From Prevotella sp. UBA6387 (GTDB taxonomy: Bacteria > Bacteroidota > Bacteroidia > Bacteroidales > Bacteroidaceae), in the NCBI GenBank assembly GCA_002437565.1, contig DJQL01000093.1, positions 28,662 through 39,247 on the forward strand: a DNA stretch of 10,586 nt. Reading direction: 5' to 3'. Positions 1-5,204 of this stretch are shown here, one piece after another (within the stretch, counting starts at the first letter, position 1; each line of letters begins with the position of its first letter). The notes beneath the pieces were generated by a model that was not told the origin of the DNA, did no database searches, and saw nothing but the letters and a program-made list of their open reading frames with translations. The position numbers were made by a program, and so were the translations under genes.

Positions 1-551
1 ACGCCAAACACCTGCTTGCGTTCCACAGGCTCTGGAACGTAGTCAGGATCTATCTTTATTACGCAATACGTACCCTTGCGCTTTGCCTTCAATATGGCGA
101 GAGCCTCAGGGGTGTAACCTGGGGCAATCACCCCATCGCTAACTTCTCTCTTTATAAGCTTGGCTGTTGCCTCGTCGCAGGTATCGCTCAAGGCACAGAA
201 GTCGCCATAAGAACACATGCGGTCTGCACCACGGGCACGGGCATAAGCGTTTGCAAGCGGCGTAAGCTCGAAATCGACATCGTCCACGAAGTATATTTTC
301 TTCAAAGTGTCGCTCAGCGGAAGTCCCACTGCGGCTCCTGCCGGACTGACGTGCTTAAACGACGCCGCGGCTGGCAGGCCTGTCGCAGCCTTCAGCTCCT
401 TGACAAGTTGCCAAGAGTTGAGTGCATCGAGAAAATTGATGTATCCGGCACGGCCATTAAGGATTTCCACTGGCAGCTCACCATGTTCCATGAAGATGCG
501 GGCTGGCTTTTGGTTGGGGTTGCACCCGTACTTTAGTGCGTATTCCTTCAT
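1..551 (-). CDS. purH: AICAR formyltransferase, stand-alone (3' end off the window)
   Basis: This gene transfers a formyl group from 10-formyltetrahydrofolate to AICAR, giving FAICAR, the penultimate step of cytoplasmic purine synthesis. The window shows the first 183 residues, read leftward from ATG at 549-551; the C-terminus lies beyond base 1. The protein opens directly with MKEYALKYGCNPNQKPARIF, which corresponds to the start of the transformylase domain (the RYGxNPxQ region of PurH). The MGS-like IMP cyclohydrolase domain that precedes it in bifunctional PurH is therefore absent. The catalytic Lys-His pair lies in SFKHVSPAGAAVG at K66/H67, and YARARGADRM and REVSDGVIAPGY are further family blocks. 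Bacteroidota are known to carry a short transformylase-only protein of roughly 390 residues. The symbol purH is used loosely, because cyclization must be supplied elsewhere. A TACCTTTG promoter element lies about 30 bases upstream. Confidence 0.9.
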   Translation of the reverse strand, partial: MKEYALKYGCNPNQKPARIFMEHGELPVEILNGRAGYINFLDALNSWQLVKELKAATGLPAAASFKHVSPAGAAVGLPLSDTLKKIYFVDDVDFELTPLANAYARARGADRMCSYGDFCALSDTCDEATAKLIKREVSDGVIAPGYTPEALAILKAKRKGTYCVIKIDPDYVPEPVERKQVFG

Positions 552-574
552 TATTAATTGAGATTTAATGAATG

Positions 575-609
575 TTGTGGCAAAGGTAACAAAAAAAGTC
601 GTATCTTTG
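575..609 (+). promoter_or_regulatory. Bacteroidota-type promoter for the small basic protein gene
   Basis: TATCTTTG at 602-609 matches the TAnnTTTG -7 consensus exactly. A TTG at 575-577 could be the -33 element, although the 24-nt gap is slightly long. Transcription would begin near 614-617. This position decides the start of the next gene, because the in-frame ATG at 568 would lie upstream of the transcript. Confidence 0.6.
581..588 (-). promoter_or_regulatory. Bacteroidota-type -7 element for the AICAR formyltransferase gene
   Basis: Read leftward, 588-581 is TACCTTTG, a perfect match to the Bacteroidota -7 consensus TAnnTTTG. It would start transcription near 574-576, giving a leader of about 25 nt before the ATG at 551. 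No convincing -33 TTG is seen at the expected distance. It faces the rightward element at 602-609. Confidence 0.6.
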
Positions 610-639
610 CCGCACGTTACAGAAAAAGTATGTGAGAAA

Positions 640-924
640 ATGAAAAGAGACTTGAAACTTCTCATTGAGTCAACTGGTAAGAAGGCAAAGGAGGGTAAGC
701 ATGAGCTTGGGCACGACCTTGACAGCCTCTCCAAAAAGTTGTTGAGACACCACATCAACTTGAGCGCGTCATCATTGAAGAAGCTCCTTGAGCTTGTGAC
801 GGGCAAACGCAAGCTGTCATTGTCAGCCCGCAACCGTCTCGCCCTTTTCGCGGGATTCCAGAGCTGGAGCGACCTCGAGGATGCCATTCATGGAAACACC
901 GACGCAAGCGTAAACTATAAATAA
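640..924 (+). CDS. small basic protein of unknown function
   Basis: The protein is 94 residues when started at ATG 640 (MKRDLKLLIESTGKK). An in-frame ATG at 568 would add 24 residues but lies upstream of the predicted transcription start, so I reject it. The protein is rich in Lys and Arg (18, against 11 acidic residues) and also has five His. It has no signal peptide and no membrane segment. Residues 26-56 look like amphipathic helices. Residues 60-80 (SLSARNRLALFAGFQSWSDLE) follow a pattern familiar from other Bacteroidota proteins, roughly LSxxxxxxLAxFxGFxSWxDF, often beside helix-turn-helix or regulatory domains. That likeness is from memory, and a nucleic-acid-binding role is only an inference. 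The gene stands alone, with its own promoter and a strong terminator 12 bases past the stop, so it is probably expressed. Confidence 0.72.
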   Translation: MKRDLKLLIESTGKKAKEGKHELGHDLDSLSKKLLRHHINLSASSLKKLLELVTGKRKLSLSARNRLALFAGFQSWSDLEDAIHGNTDASVNYK

Positions 925-935
925 CGGCAAAAACG

Positions 936-973
936 AAGAGCCGCTCCTCCGATTCGGAAGAGCGGCTCTTTTT
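936..973. terminator. bidirectional rho-independent terminator
   Basis: AAGAGCCGCTCcTCC (936-950) pairs with GGAaGAGCGGCTCTT (956-970) around the loop GATTC. This gives an 11-bp stem, a one-base mismatch and three more pairs. T residues follow on the right (969-973), and the leftward transcript also runs into CGTTTTT after the stem. It can end both the rightward small-protein gene and the leftward rplS. Confidence 0.9.
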
Positions 974-992
974 AGCTTTGTCAAGCGTAATA

Positions 993-1352
993 TTATTCTC
1001 CAGTGACGACACGCCTCTCCTGAATGCGAGCAGCCTTACCAGTGAGCTTGCGCAGATAGTAAAGCTTGGCGCGACGCACCTTACCGTGCTTGTTGACCTC
1101 GATATGGTCGATAGCTGGTGACTCAGCGGGGAAGATACGCTCCACACCCACTGTGCCAGACATCTTGCGCACGGTGAAGCGCTTCTTGTCTCCGTGACCG
1201 CATATCTTGATTACGACGCCACGATAGAGCTGGATACGCTCCTTTGAACCCTCGACGATTTTGTAAGCGACAGTGATAGTGTCACCTGCCTTGAATGCAG
1301 GAATCTGCTTGCCGGTTGCAAATGCTTCCTCAGCAACTTTAATTAAATCCAT
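993..1352 (-). CDS. rplS: 50S ribosomal protein L19
   Basis: This is the large-subunit protein L19, which sits at the interface with the 30S subunit. The 119-residue product is close to the usual L19 length of about 115-120. Recognisable blocks, in order, are MDLIKVAEEAF at the N-terminus, PAFKAGDTITVAYKIVEGSK, RIQLYRGVVIKICG, the conserved FTVRKMSGTVGVERIFP, and the basic tail KVRRAKLYYLRKLTGKAARI. The start is the only sensible ATG, with an A/T-rich upstream stretch. It has its own promoter about 90 bases upstream and ends at the shared terminator, so it is probably a single-gene transcript. In many other bacteria rplS is in an operon with trmD and rpsP; here it is not. Confidence 0.98.
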   Translation of the reverse strand: MDLIKVAEEAFATGKQIPAFKAGDTITVAYKIVEGSKERIQLYRGVVIKICGHGDKKRFTVRKMSGTVGVERIFPAESPAIDHIEVNKHGKVRRAKLYYLRKLTGKAARIQERRVVTGE

Positions 1353-1380
1353 TTTTAATTGTAATGATTAAATGTTGTCC

Positions 1381-1443
1381 GTCGCTCCAACCCGACATGG
1401 CCCAGGAACACTTCTCCCAACCAGCGGTCGAGCCGAAAAGCTG
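1381..1443 (-). promoter_or_regulatory. possible structured leader of rplS
   Basis: The predicted rplS leader, read leftward from about 1441, is unusually GC-rich for an intergenic region here. It can form at least two small hairpins. At 1443-1422, CAG and CGG pair with CCGCTG around a CTCGA loop, with a CTTTT bulge. At 1396-1381, GTCG pairs with CGAC. Two similar segments (GGTTGGGAG and GGGTTGGAG) lie between and inside them. Autoregulatory leaders are known for several ribosomal protein genes, and I recall an L19 leader described in Flavobacteria. Whether this belongs to that class is unknown. Confidence 0.3.
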
Positions 1444-1445
1444 TG

Positions 1446-1476
1446 CAAAGGTACTGACTTTTAATGTAATAGAAAA
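1446..1476 (-). promoter_or_regulatory. Bacteroidota-type promoter of rplS
   Basis: Read leftward, 1453-1446 is TACCTTTG, an exact TAnnTTTG match. TTTTC at 1476-1472 sits 18 bases upstream and resembles the -33 TTTG with one difference. The transcript would start near 1441. Confidence 0.6.
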
Positions 1477-1514
1477 GTTTTACGACGCTTTCTATTTATT
1501 TTTAACACTTGTCT

Positions 1515-2357
1515 TTATTTTAAATGCGCAAGCGTAAGCATCAACTTACCTATGTAAATGCCGCTTTTGCCATTCTGGTCGTCAGGCGTTGGATTGCCGT
1601 CGGCATTATCCACATAACGCAGTTTCTTGAAATAAGTATGGCTATGGCCTCCAAGCACGAGGTCAATGCCGCGCGTATGGCTTATAACCTCCTGGTCGCC
1701 CATGCCTTTTTCCTCCCATCCCAAATGGGATATGCAAATCACGAGGTCGCAATGCTTCTTCTTCAGTATGTCAACCATTTTCTGTGCTGTGGCCACGGGG
1801 TCAAGATACTCGGTAGAACGGTAGTTGTTGTGGTCAACCAAGCCATCAAGTTTTGGAGCGAGGCCGAACACGCCTATTCTCACGCCGTTGCGCTTTATTA
1901 TGACATATGGCTTCACTATCTTGTCAAGGCCGAACTCATGGAAACGATAGTTGGCGCACACCACTGGGCAGTTGAGCTTCTTGAATAGGCGCGCCATGTT
2001 TTCCAGTCCGAAGTCAAACTCGTGGTTGCCCACCGTGACCGCGTCGTAACGCATCATGTTCATCAGGCCAACCTCAACATCGCCCTTGAACAATGTGTAG
2101 TATGGTGAGCCTTGCGAAAAGTCGCCACTGTCGAAGAGCAAGAGCTTGGGGTCTACGGCACGCTCTTCCTTCAGCATGGCCACACGGCGAAGGAAACCTC
2201 CACGGCCAGCCTGCAAAGTGTCGGCAAGGTGCGTCGACAACGGCATCACACAACTATGCGTGTCATTGGTGTGAAGTATGGTGAGGCGCTTCTGCGCGAA
2301 CATGGTCATGCCACCGCAGAGCAGCACCAATAAGAATATGTATCTTAACGTCTTCAT
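1515..2357 (-). CDS. secreted metallophosphatase (5'-nucleotidase N-terminal domain only)
   Basis: This is a calcineurin-like metallophosphatase of the UshA/5'-nucleotidase family, expected to dephosphorylate nucleotides or similar esters outside the inner membrane. It has 280 residues. A signal peptide spans residues 1-21 (hydrophobic FLLVLLCGG, cleavage near MFA-Q). The two-metal site is seen in order: HTNDTH (D32, H34), DSGDFSQGSP (D76-D79), GNHEFD (N111, H112), ISHLG (H211) and GGHSH (H238, H240). The protein ends soon after the metal site, so the substrate-binding C-terminal domain of full-length enzymes (about 520-550 residues) is missing. That domain is encoded separately by the gene immediately upstream, 57 bases away. 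Both halves have their own export signals, so this is a natural split and not a frameshift. No terminator is visible after the stop. Confidence 0.92.
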   Translation of the reverse strand: MKTLRYIFLLVLLCGGMTMFAQKRLTILHTNDTHSCVMPLSTHLADTLQAGRGGFLRRVAMLKEERAVDPKLLLFDSGDFSQGSPYYTLFKGDVEVGLMNMMRYDAVTVGNHEFDFGLENMARLFKKLNCPVVCANYRFHEFGLDKIVKPYVIIKRNGVRIGVFGLAPKLDGLVDHNNYRSTEYLDPVATAQKMVDILKKKHCDLVICISHLGWEEKGMGDQEVISHTRGIDLVLGGHSHTYFKKLRYVDNADGNPTPDDQNGKSGIYIGKLMLTLAHLK

Positions 2358-2414
2358 TATTTATTCTAATGTGTAAATTATTGACTTTCTGCTTTAATGC
2401 TATATATACCGTGT

Positions 2415-3170
2415 CTATCTCTCCAGCATCACCCTACCTTCGACCTTTGCGTCAACGGCCTTGCCTTGGGCTTGCTGCCGCTTAAAATATTTCACTATGA
2501 CGTGTCTCACGTCATCTGCCTCGCTCGATGGCGACACCACATTGGTCTTGGCCTTAAACGCCGTCAAGCCATCATTGCCTTGCGCAAGATAGTCGAGCGT
2601 GGCGACCCTGTATTTTTTACTTGGGTCTATCGGTTGTCCATTCACCGTGACGGTCTTCAGCGTTCCGTCAGAGGCCACGGTCATCCTCACGCTATGGCTC
2701 ACGCCTTCGCCATGCCTTGCAGCCATCTCCTTGAACAGTTGAAGGGTCTTATCACCGCTGAGTGTAAGGAAGCAAATGTGGTTCTCGAAAGGAGCCACGT
2801 CCAACACGTCGCCATAGGTTACAGTGCCTGCCGGCAACGAAGCGCGTATGCCGCCCATGTTGTAGACACCGAAGTCCGGCTTCTCGCCAAAGAGCGTCCC
2901 ACCCCACACGAGGATGTCGGAAAGGAGGTTACTGAGATCGCTCTCTGGCTTTTGAGCCTTCATGGGGTGTGCCGTCGTACCGACCACGGGCGACATTTTT
3001 TCGCTTACCTCGCGCTCATAGGGCTTGATGAACGCCGCGGCTTGAGCGTCAGGATTGGCATCGTAGCGATTGTCCACGAGTACGCGAGTGCGGTCCACGC
3101 TGATAAGGTGGTAAGGGGTGTGACAAGACGTGGCAAGCAAAAGCGCCACAATTGGAAGGAAACTTTTCAT
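2415..3170 (-). CDS. lipoprotein with 5'-nucleotidase C-terminal domain
   Basis: This 251-residue protein carries the substrate-binding half of a 5'-nucleotidase. Its N-terminus is a lipoprotein signal, MKSFLPIVALLLATSC, with lipobox ATS-C16. Family blocks seen are ESDLSNLLSD (76-85), NMGGIRASLPAGTVTYGDVLDVAPFE (104-129) and DYLAQGNDGLTAF (193-205). By comparison with E. coli UshA, R109, F128 and D200 would contact the nucleoside. It lacks all metal-binding motifs, so it cannot hydrolyse phosphate alone. The metallophosphatase encoded 57 bases downstream probably supplies them. Pairing of the two products is an inference. An in-frame ATG at 3188 would add six residues (MRYSVK) and cannot be excluded. 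The gene follows porT by under 50 bases and probably shares its transcript. Confidence 0.9.
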   Translation of the reverse strand: MKSFLPIVALLLATSCHTPYHLISVDRTRVLVDNRYDANPDAQAAAFIKPYEREVSEKMSPVVGTTAHPMKAQKPESDLSNLLSDILVWGGTLFGEKPDFGVYNMGGIRASLPAGTVTYGDVLDVAPFENHICFLTLSGDKTLQLFKEMAARHGEGVSHSVRMTVASDGTLKTVTVNGQPIDPSKKYRVATLDYLAQGNDGLTAFKAKTNVVSPSSEADDVRHVIVKYFKRQQAQGKAVDAKVEGRVMLER

Positions 3171-3217
3171 CTTTACTGAATATCTCATTATGATGTGTGT
3201 TTATCGAGATTTGTGTG

Positions 3218-3958
3218 TCATTCAAAATAGAAAGTCAAGGCTATCATCTTGGAGTGTGCCTTGCTCACGGAGTTGGCAAAGACACGCGTCGATGGATCAT
3301 GTATTTGGGCGGCGTGGCCAGTGTCAAGGCTGTTGGTCAAGCCAAACATGAACTTCAGTTCCGGTCTCAACTTGAAGAAAGGCAAATAAAAGTCGCAGCC
3401 TAATCCGGTCTCAAAGAACAGGTCGTAGCGTTTCAACTTGATTATGTCATCGTTTCTGCCACTGAGGTTCACCACTGGACTAATCCCAGCCATGACATAC
3501 GGCCTATGGTTGCCCGAGCGTTTCGAAGCATATATCATGTCAGCGGAACAACCTATATAAACCGACTTCAGATTCTGCGTACGACTACGCATACTGTCTG
3601 GAGACTCTTCACTCACATTTTGCATGGTGACGTGTCTGCTGCCAAAATATAGCGTCGGTGCAAGGCGTAATGAAAAATTACTGTTAAGTCGTGCCTCGCC
3701 AAGCACGCCAACATGAAATCCATAGTCGTAGCGGTCTTGGTCTGTGGTTATGGTGTATGTCTGCGTGCTGCCATCGTCGAGCGTCACTGTCTGTGGCCCA
3801 ACGTTCACAAACTCAAGATCTTGGGCGTGCGTGCCTACAAGTATGCCGAAATGAAACGGACGCAAGTCGGTATAAGGTCTGTTCTGCACAGTCATATCCT
3901 GAGCGTACATGCCCAACGACGCAAGCAGGAAGAGTGTGGCGCAAACTAATTTGTTCAT
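3218..3958 (-). CDS. porT: PorT-family outer-membrane beta-barrel protein
   Basis: This 246-residue protein has a signal peptide (MNKLVCATLFLLASLGMYA, cleavage before Q20) and an outer-membrane barrel appearance. Alternating aromatic and hydrophobic strands end in ALTFYFE, a typical C-terminal beta strand with a terminal aromatic. The block RPYTDLRPFHFGILVGTHAQ and the following QDLEFVN are what I associate with PorT/SprT. PorT is an outer-membrane component needed by the type IX secretion system of Bacteroidota, and the length agrees with P. gingivalis PorT (about 244 residues). The assignment rests on remembered similarity; the wider porin-like barrel family is the alternative. It appears to be first in a leftward cluster with the two 5'-nucleotidase half-genes. 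No other type IX component is in the window. Confidence 0.75.
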   Translation of the reverse strand: MNKLVCATLFLLASLGMYAQDMTVQNRPYTDLRPFHFGILVGTHAQDLEFVNVGPQTVTLDDGSTQTYTITTDQDRYDYGFHVGVLGEARLNSNFSLRLAPTLYFGSRHVTMQNVSEESPDSMRSRTQNLKSVYIGCSADMIYASKRSGNHRPYVMAGISPVVNLSGRNDDIIKLKRYDLFFETGLGCDFYLPFFKLRPELKFMFGLTNSLDTGHAAQIHDPSTRVFANSVSKAHSKMIALTFYFE

Positions 3959-4008
3959 ATATTGAATAACGAGTCAAACGGCATTTTATTGCAATCTGTC
4001 ATGTGTAA

Positions 4009-4028
4009 AATACCTCATACAAGGTATT
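4009..4028. repeat. inverted repeat upstream of porT
   Basis: AATACCT (4009-4015) and AGGTATT (4022-4028) are perfect inverted copies separated by six bases. A third AGGTATT lies at 4066-4072. The repeat overlaps the only candidate porT -7 element (leftward TACCTTG at 4026-4020, one T short of consensus, with TTTG 16 bases upstream at 4046-4043). It could be an operator, but the sequence alone does not prove binding. Confidence 0.4.
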
Positions 4029-4060
4029 GAAATGTTAAATCGCAAAAAAAATCATACCCA

Positions 4061-4094
4061 TTTGTAGGTATTTGTACAAAAGTCTGTATCTTTG
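4061..4094 (+). promoter_or_regulatory. Bacteroidota-type promoter of the ferredoxin gene
   Basis: TTTG at 4061-4064 and TATCTTTG at 4087-4094 form a -33/-7 pair with a 22-base gap. The -7 element is an exact match to TAnnTTTG. The spacer holds a second TTTGTA ten bases after the first and the 10-bp palindrome TTTGTACAAA (4071-4080), a plausible regulator site. Transcription would start near 4100, giving a leader of about 100 nt. Confidence 0.7.
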
Positions 4095-4113
4095 CAGAGC
4101 AAACGCATTGTAG

Positions 4114-4143
4114 AGGAGGGCGATTGCTATATTCGCATCCCCT
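4114..4143 (+). promoter_or_regulatory. hairpin in the ferredoxin gene leader
   Basis: AGGaGGGCGA (4114-4123) pairs with TCGCatCCCCT (4133-4143) around the loop TTGCTATAT. This makes nine base pairs interrupted by an A opposite AT. It lies near the 5' end of the predicted transcript, about 60 bases before the start codon, and has no T run, so it is not a terminator. It may stabilise the mRNA or regulate translation; the function is unknown. Confidence 0.45.
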
Positions 4144-4203
4144 ATGAAGACATTGCAACCAGCTTATACAAAAACATTATTAATTCATAAATTTTCAACA
4201 ACT

Positions 4204-4374
4204 ATGGCATACGTAATTGGTGACAACTGTGTCGCATGCGGAACTTGCATCGACGAGTGCCCAGTAGGAGCTATCTCTGAGGGCGACATCTATCACATCA
4301 ACCCAGATGAGTGCACAGAGTGCGGCACATGCGCTTCTGTTTGCCCCAACGAGGCAATCAGCCTTCCTGAGTAA
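4204..4374 (+). CDS. 2[4Fe-4S] ferredoxin
   Basis: This 56-residue cytoplasmic electron carrier has two clostridial-type cluster motifs: C9-VA-C12-GT-C15-IDE-C19-P and C37-TE-C40-GT-C43-ASV-C47-P. The two halves are the usual internal duplication, each ending in a xAI(S) turn. In anaerobes such ferredoxins take electrons from pyruvate or 2-oxoacid oxidoreductases and serve hydrogenases or Rnf; the partner is not in the window. MAYVIGDNC is the typical N-terminus of this family, so ATG 4204 is chosen. An in-frame ATG at 4144 would add 20 residues unlike any ferredoxin N-terminus and would abut the leader hairpin. The start is preceded by an A/T-rich stretch with no Shine-Dalgarno. It is a single-gene transcript with its own promoter and a strong terminator, consistent with high expression. 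Confidence 0.95.
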   Translation: MAYVIGDNCVACGTCIDECPVGAISEGDIYHINPDECTECGTCASVCPNEAISLPE

Positions 4375-4400
4375 ATCTTTCATTTATAAAGGATAAATCA

Positions 4401-4441
4401 AAGGCGCTCCAAAAGTCTTATGGCTTTTGGAGCGCCTTTTT
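4401..4441 (+). terminator. strong rho-independent terminator after the ferredoxin gene
   Basis: AAGGCGCTCCAAAAG (4401-4415) pairs perfectly over 15 bp with CTTTTGGAGCGCCTT (4424-4438) around an 8-base loop, followed by a T run to 4441. Because the stem begins with A residues it may also stop the leftward lipoprotein gene that ends at 4460. Confidence 0.95.
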
Positions 4442-4459
4442 CTTGTTTGCCCCGTATGT

Positions 4460-5089
4460 TTACTTCTGCACAAACCATATAGGCGTGCCTTGGGTCACCA
4501 ATGGTGTCGTGCCATTATCCAGTGCGCCGTCGATATAAGCGCCGTACACAAGGAGCTGCAACTGCATGATCTTTGACGTGGCGTTGTACTGGCCGAAAGA
4601 ATAAGAGTTGTTGACATAGAACACCAACTTAACCTCATGATCCTTGCCACCATAATTCACATTGTAGGTAATGCCTGTCGGATTGATGAGCCACTGCACT
4701 GGGTTCGTGTTGACGAAACCGATATAGCAATTCATCTGCTTGGAAGGCTGTGAGGCTATGGCCGCGCGAATCTCCTTGTGCTCCGTGGTGGTAGTGTCGA
4801 TTGCTGATGCAATGGCCTTGGCTGACACATTGTTAAAGACCATCGTGGAGTCTGACGTGACATTCCATGATGCCGGAATGCTGTCTGTCTTGTTGTTGCC
4901 ATTCTCGGTTCTTCCGGAAATGTAGACCAACTTGCCTGTGTGAGGTCCTGCCACACTGTAATAGCATTGCTGAATCTGCTCTGGCGTGAGATTCCTGCTG
5001 TTGTCGTCATCACTGTTCAAGCACGAAGACATGCCGAAGACCGTGAGCACCGCTGAAAGGAAGAATCCAAAAAACTTGATTTTTCTCAT
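4460..5089 (-). CDS. DUF4840-like lipoprotein, probably surface-exposed
   Basis: This is a 209-residue lipoprotein of unknown function. The signal peptide ends in the lipobox MSS-C23 after a hydrophobic FFGFFLSAVLTVFG core. Directly after the cysteine comes LNSDDDNS. In Bacteroidota an acidic run of this kind just after the lipid cysteine is a known lipoprotein export signal to the cell surface, so surface exposure is likely. The mature part contains LTPEQIQQCYYSVAGPHTGKL, then Asn/Thr-rich beta-like stretches, and ends GTPIWFVQK. The N-terminal block recalls the DUF4840 family of Bacteroidales; this is from memory and not certain. No enzyme motifs are visible. It stands alone between the ferredoxin terminator and the hairpin after waaA, and I find no good promoter consensus upstream. 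Confidence 0.85.
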   Translation of the reverse strand: MRKIKFFGFFLSAVLTVFGMSSCLNSDDDNSRNLTPEQIQQCYYSVAGPHTGKLVYISGRTENGNNKTDSIPASWNVTSDSTMVFNNVSAKAIASAIDTTTTEHKEIRAAIASQPSKQMNCYIGFVNTNPVQWLINPTGITYNVNYGGKDHEVKLVFYVNNSYSFGQYNATSKIMQLQLLVYGAYIDGALDNGTTPLVTQGTPIWFVQK

Positions 5090-5132
5090 TTTTATTATTA
5101 AATATTTGATTGTTTATACGTGTTGTTGTCAA

Positions 5133-5146
5133 GGCATTATAATGCC
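5133..5146. repeat. 14-bp perfect palindrome upstream of the lipoprotein gene
   Basis: GGCATTATAATGCC is fully self-complementary and lies 44 bases before the lipoprotein start. It could be a protein-binding site or an mRNA hairpin. No promoter consensus overlaps it clearly. Confidence 0.35.
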
Positions 5147-5161
5147 ATACTAAAAAGTAAA

Positions 5162-5185
5162 TGCAAGGTTTTAAGAAACCTTGCA
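5162..5185 (-). terminator. terminator after waaA
   Basis: TGCAAGGTTT (5162-5171) and AAACCTTGCA (5176-5185) form a perfect 10-bp stem with a 4-base loop, about 20 bases beyond the waaA stop. Read leftward, the stem is followed by ATTTACTTTTT, a broken T-rich tract, so it fits a leftward terminator of moderate strength. Confidence 0.7.
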
Positions 5186-5204
5186 CCAAAAACACGAAAA
5201 AAGT

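Noticed and set aside
568..639. In-frame 24-residue N-terminal extension of the small basic protein
   Set aside because: It contains the -7 promoter element and lies upstream of the predicted transcription start; the ATG at 640 fits better.
2397..3179. Rightward open frame of 260 codons opposite the 5'-nucleotidase C-terminal gene
   Set aside because: It is antisense to a gene with clear family motifs, and its product is His/Arg-rich with no recognisable fold.
1515..3188. Frameshifted single 5'-nucleotidase gene
   Set aside because: The domain order is reversed and each half has its own start, signal peptide and stop, so no single frameshift could join them.
4144..4203. In-frame 20-residue extension of the ferredoxin
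   Set aside because: The family starts at MAYVI, and the extension has no resemblance to ferredoxin N-termini; it is leader sequence after the hairpin.
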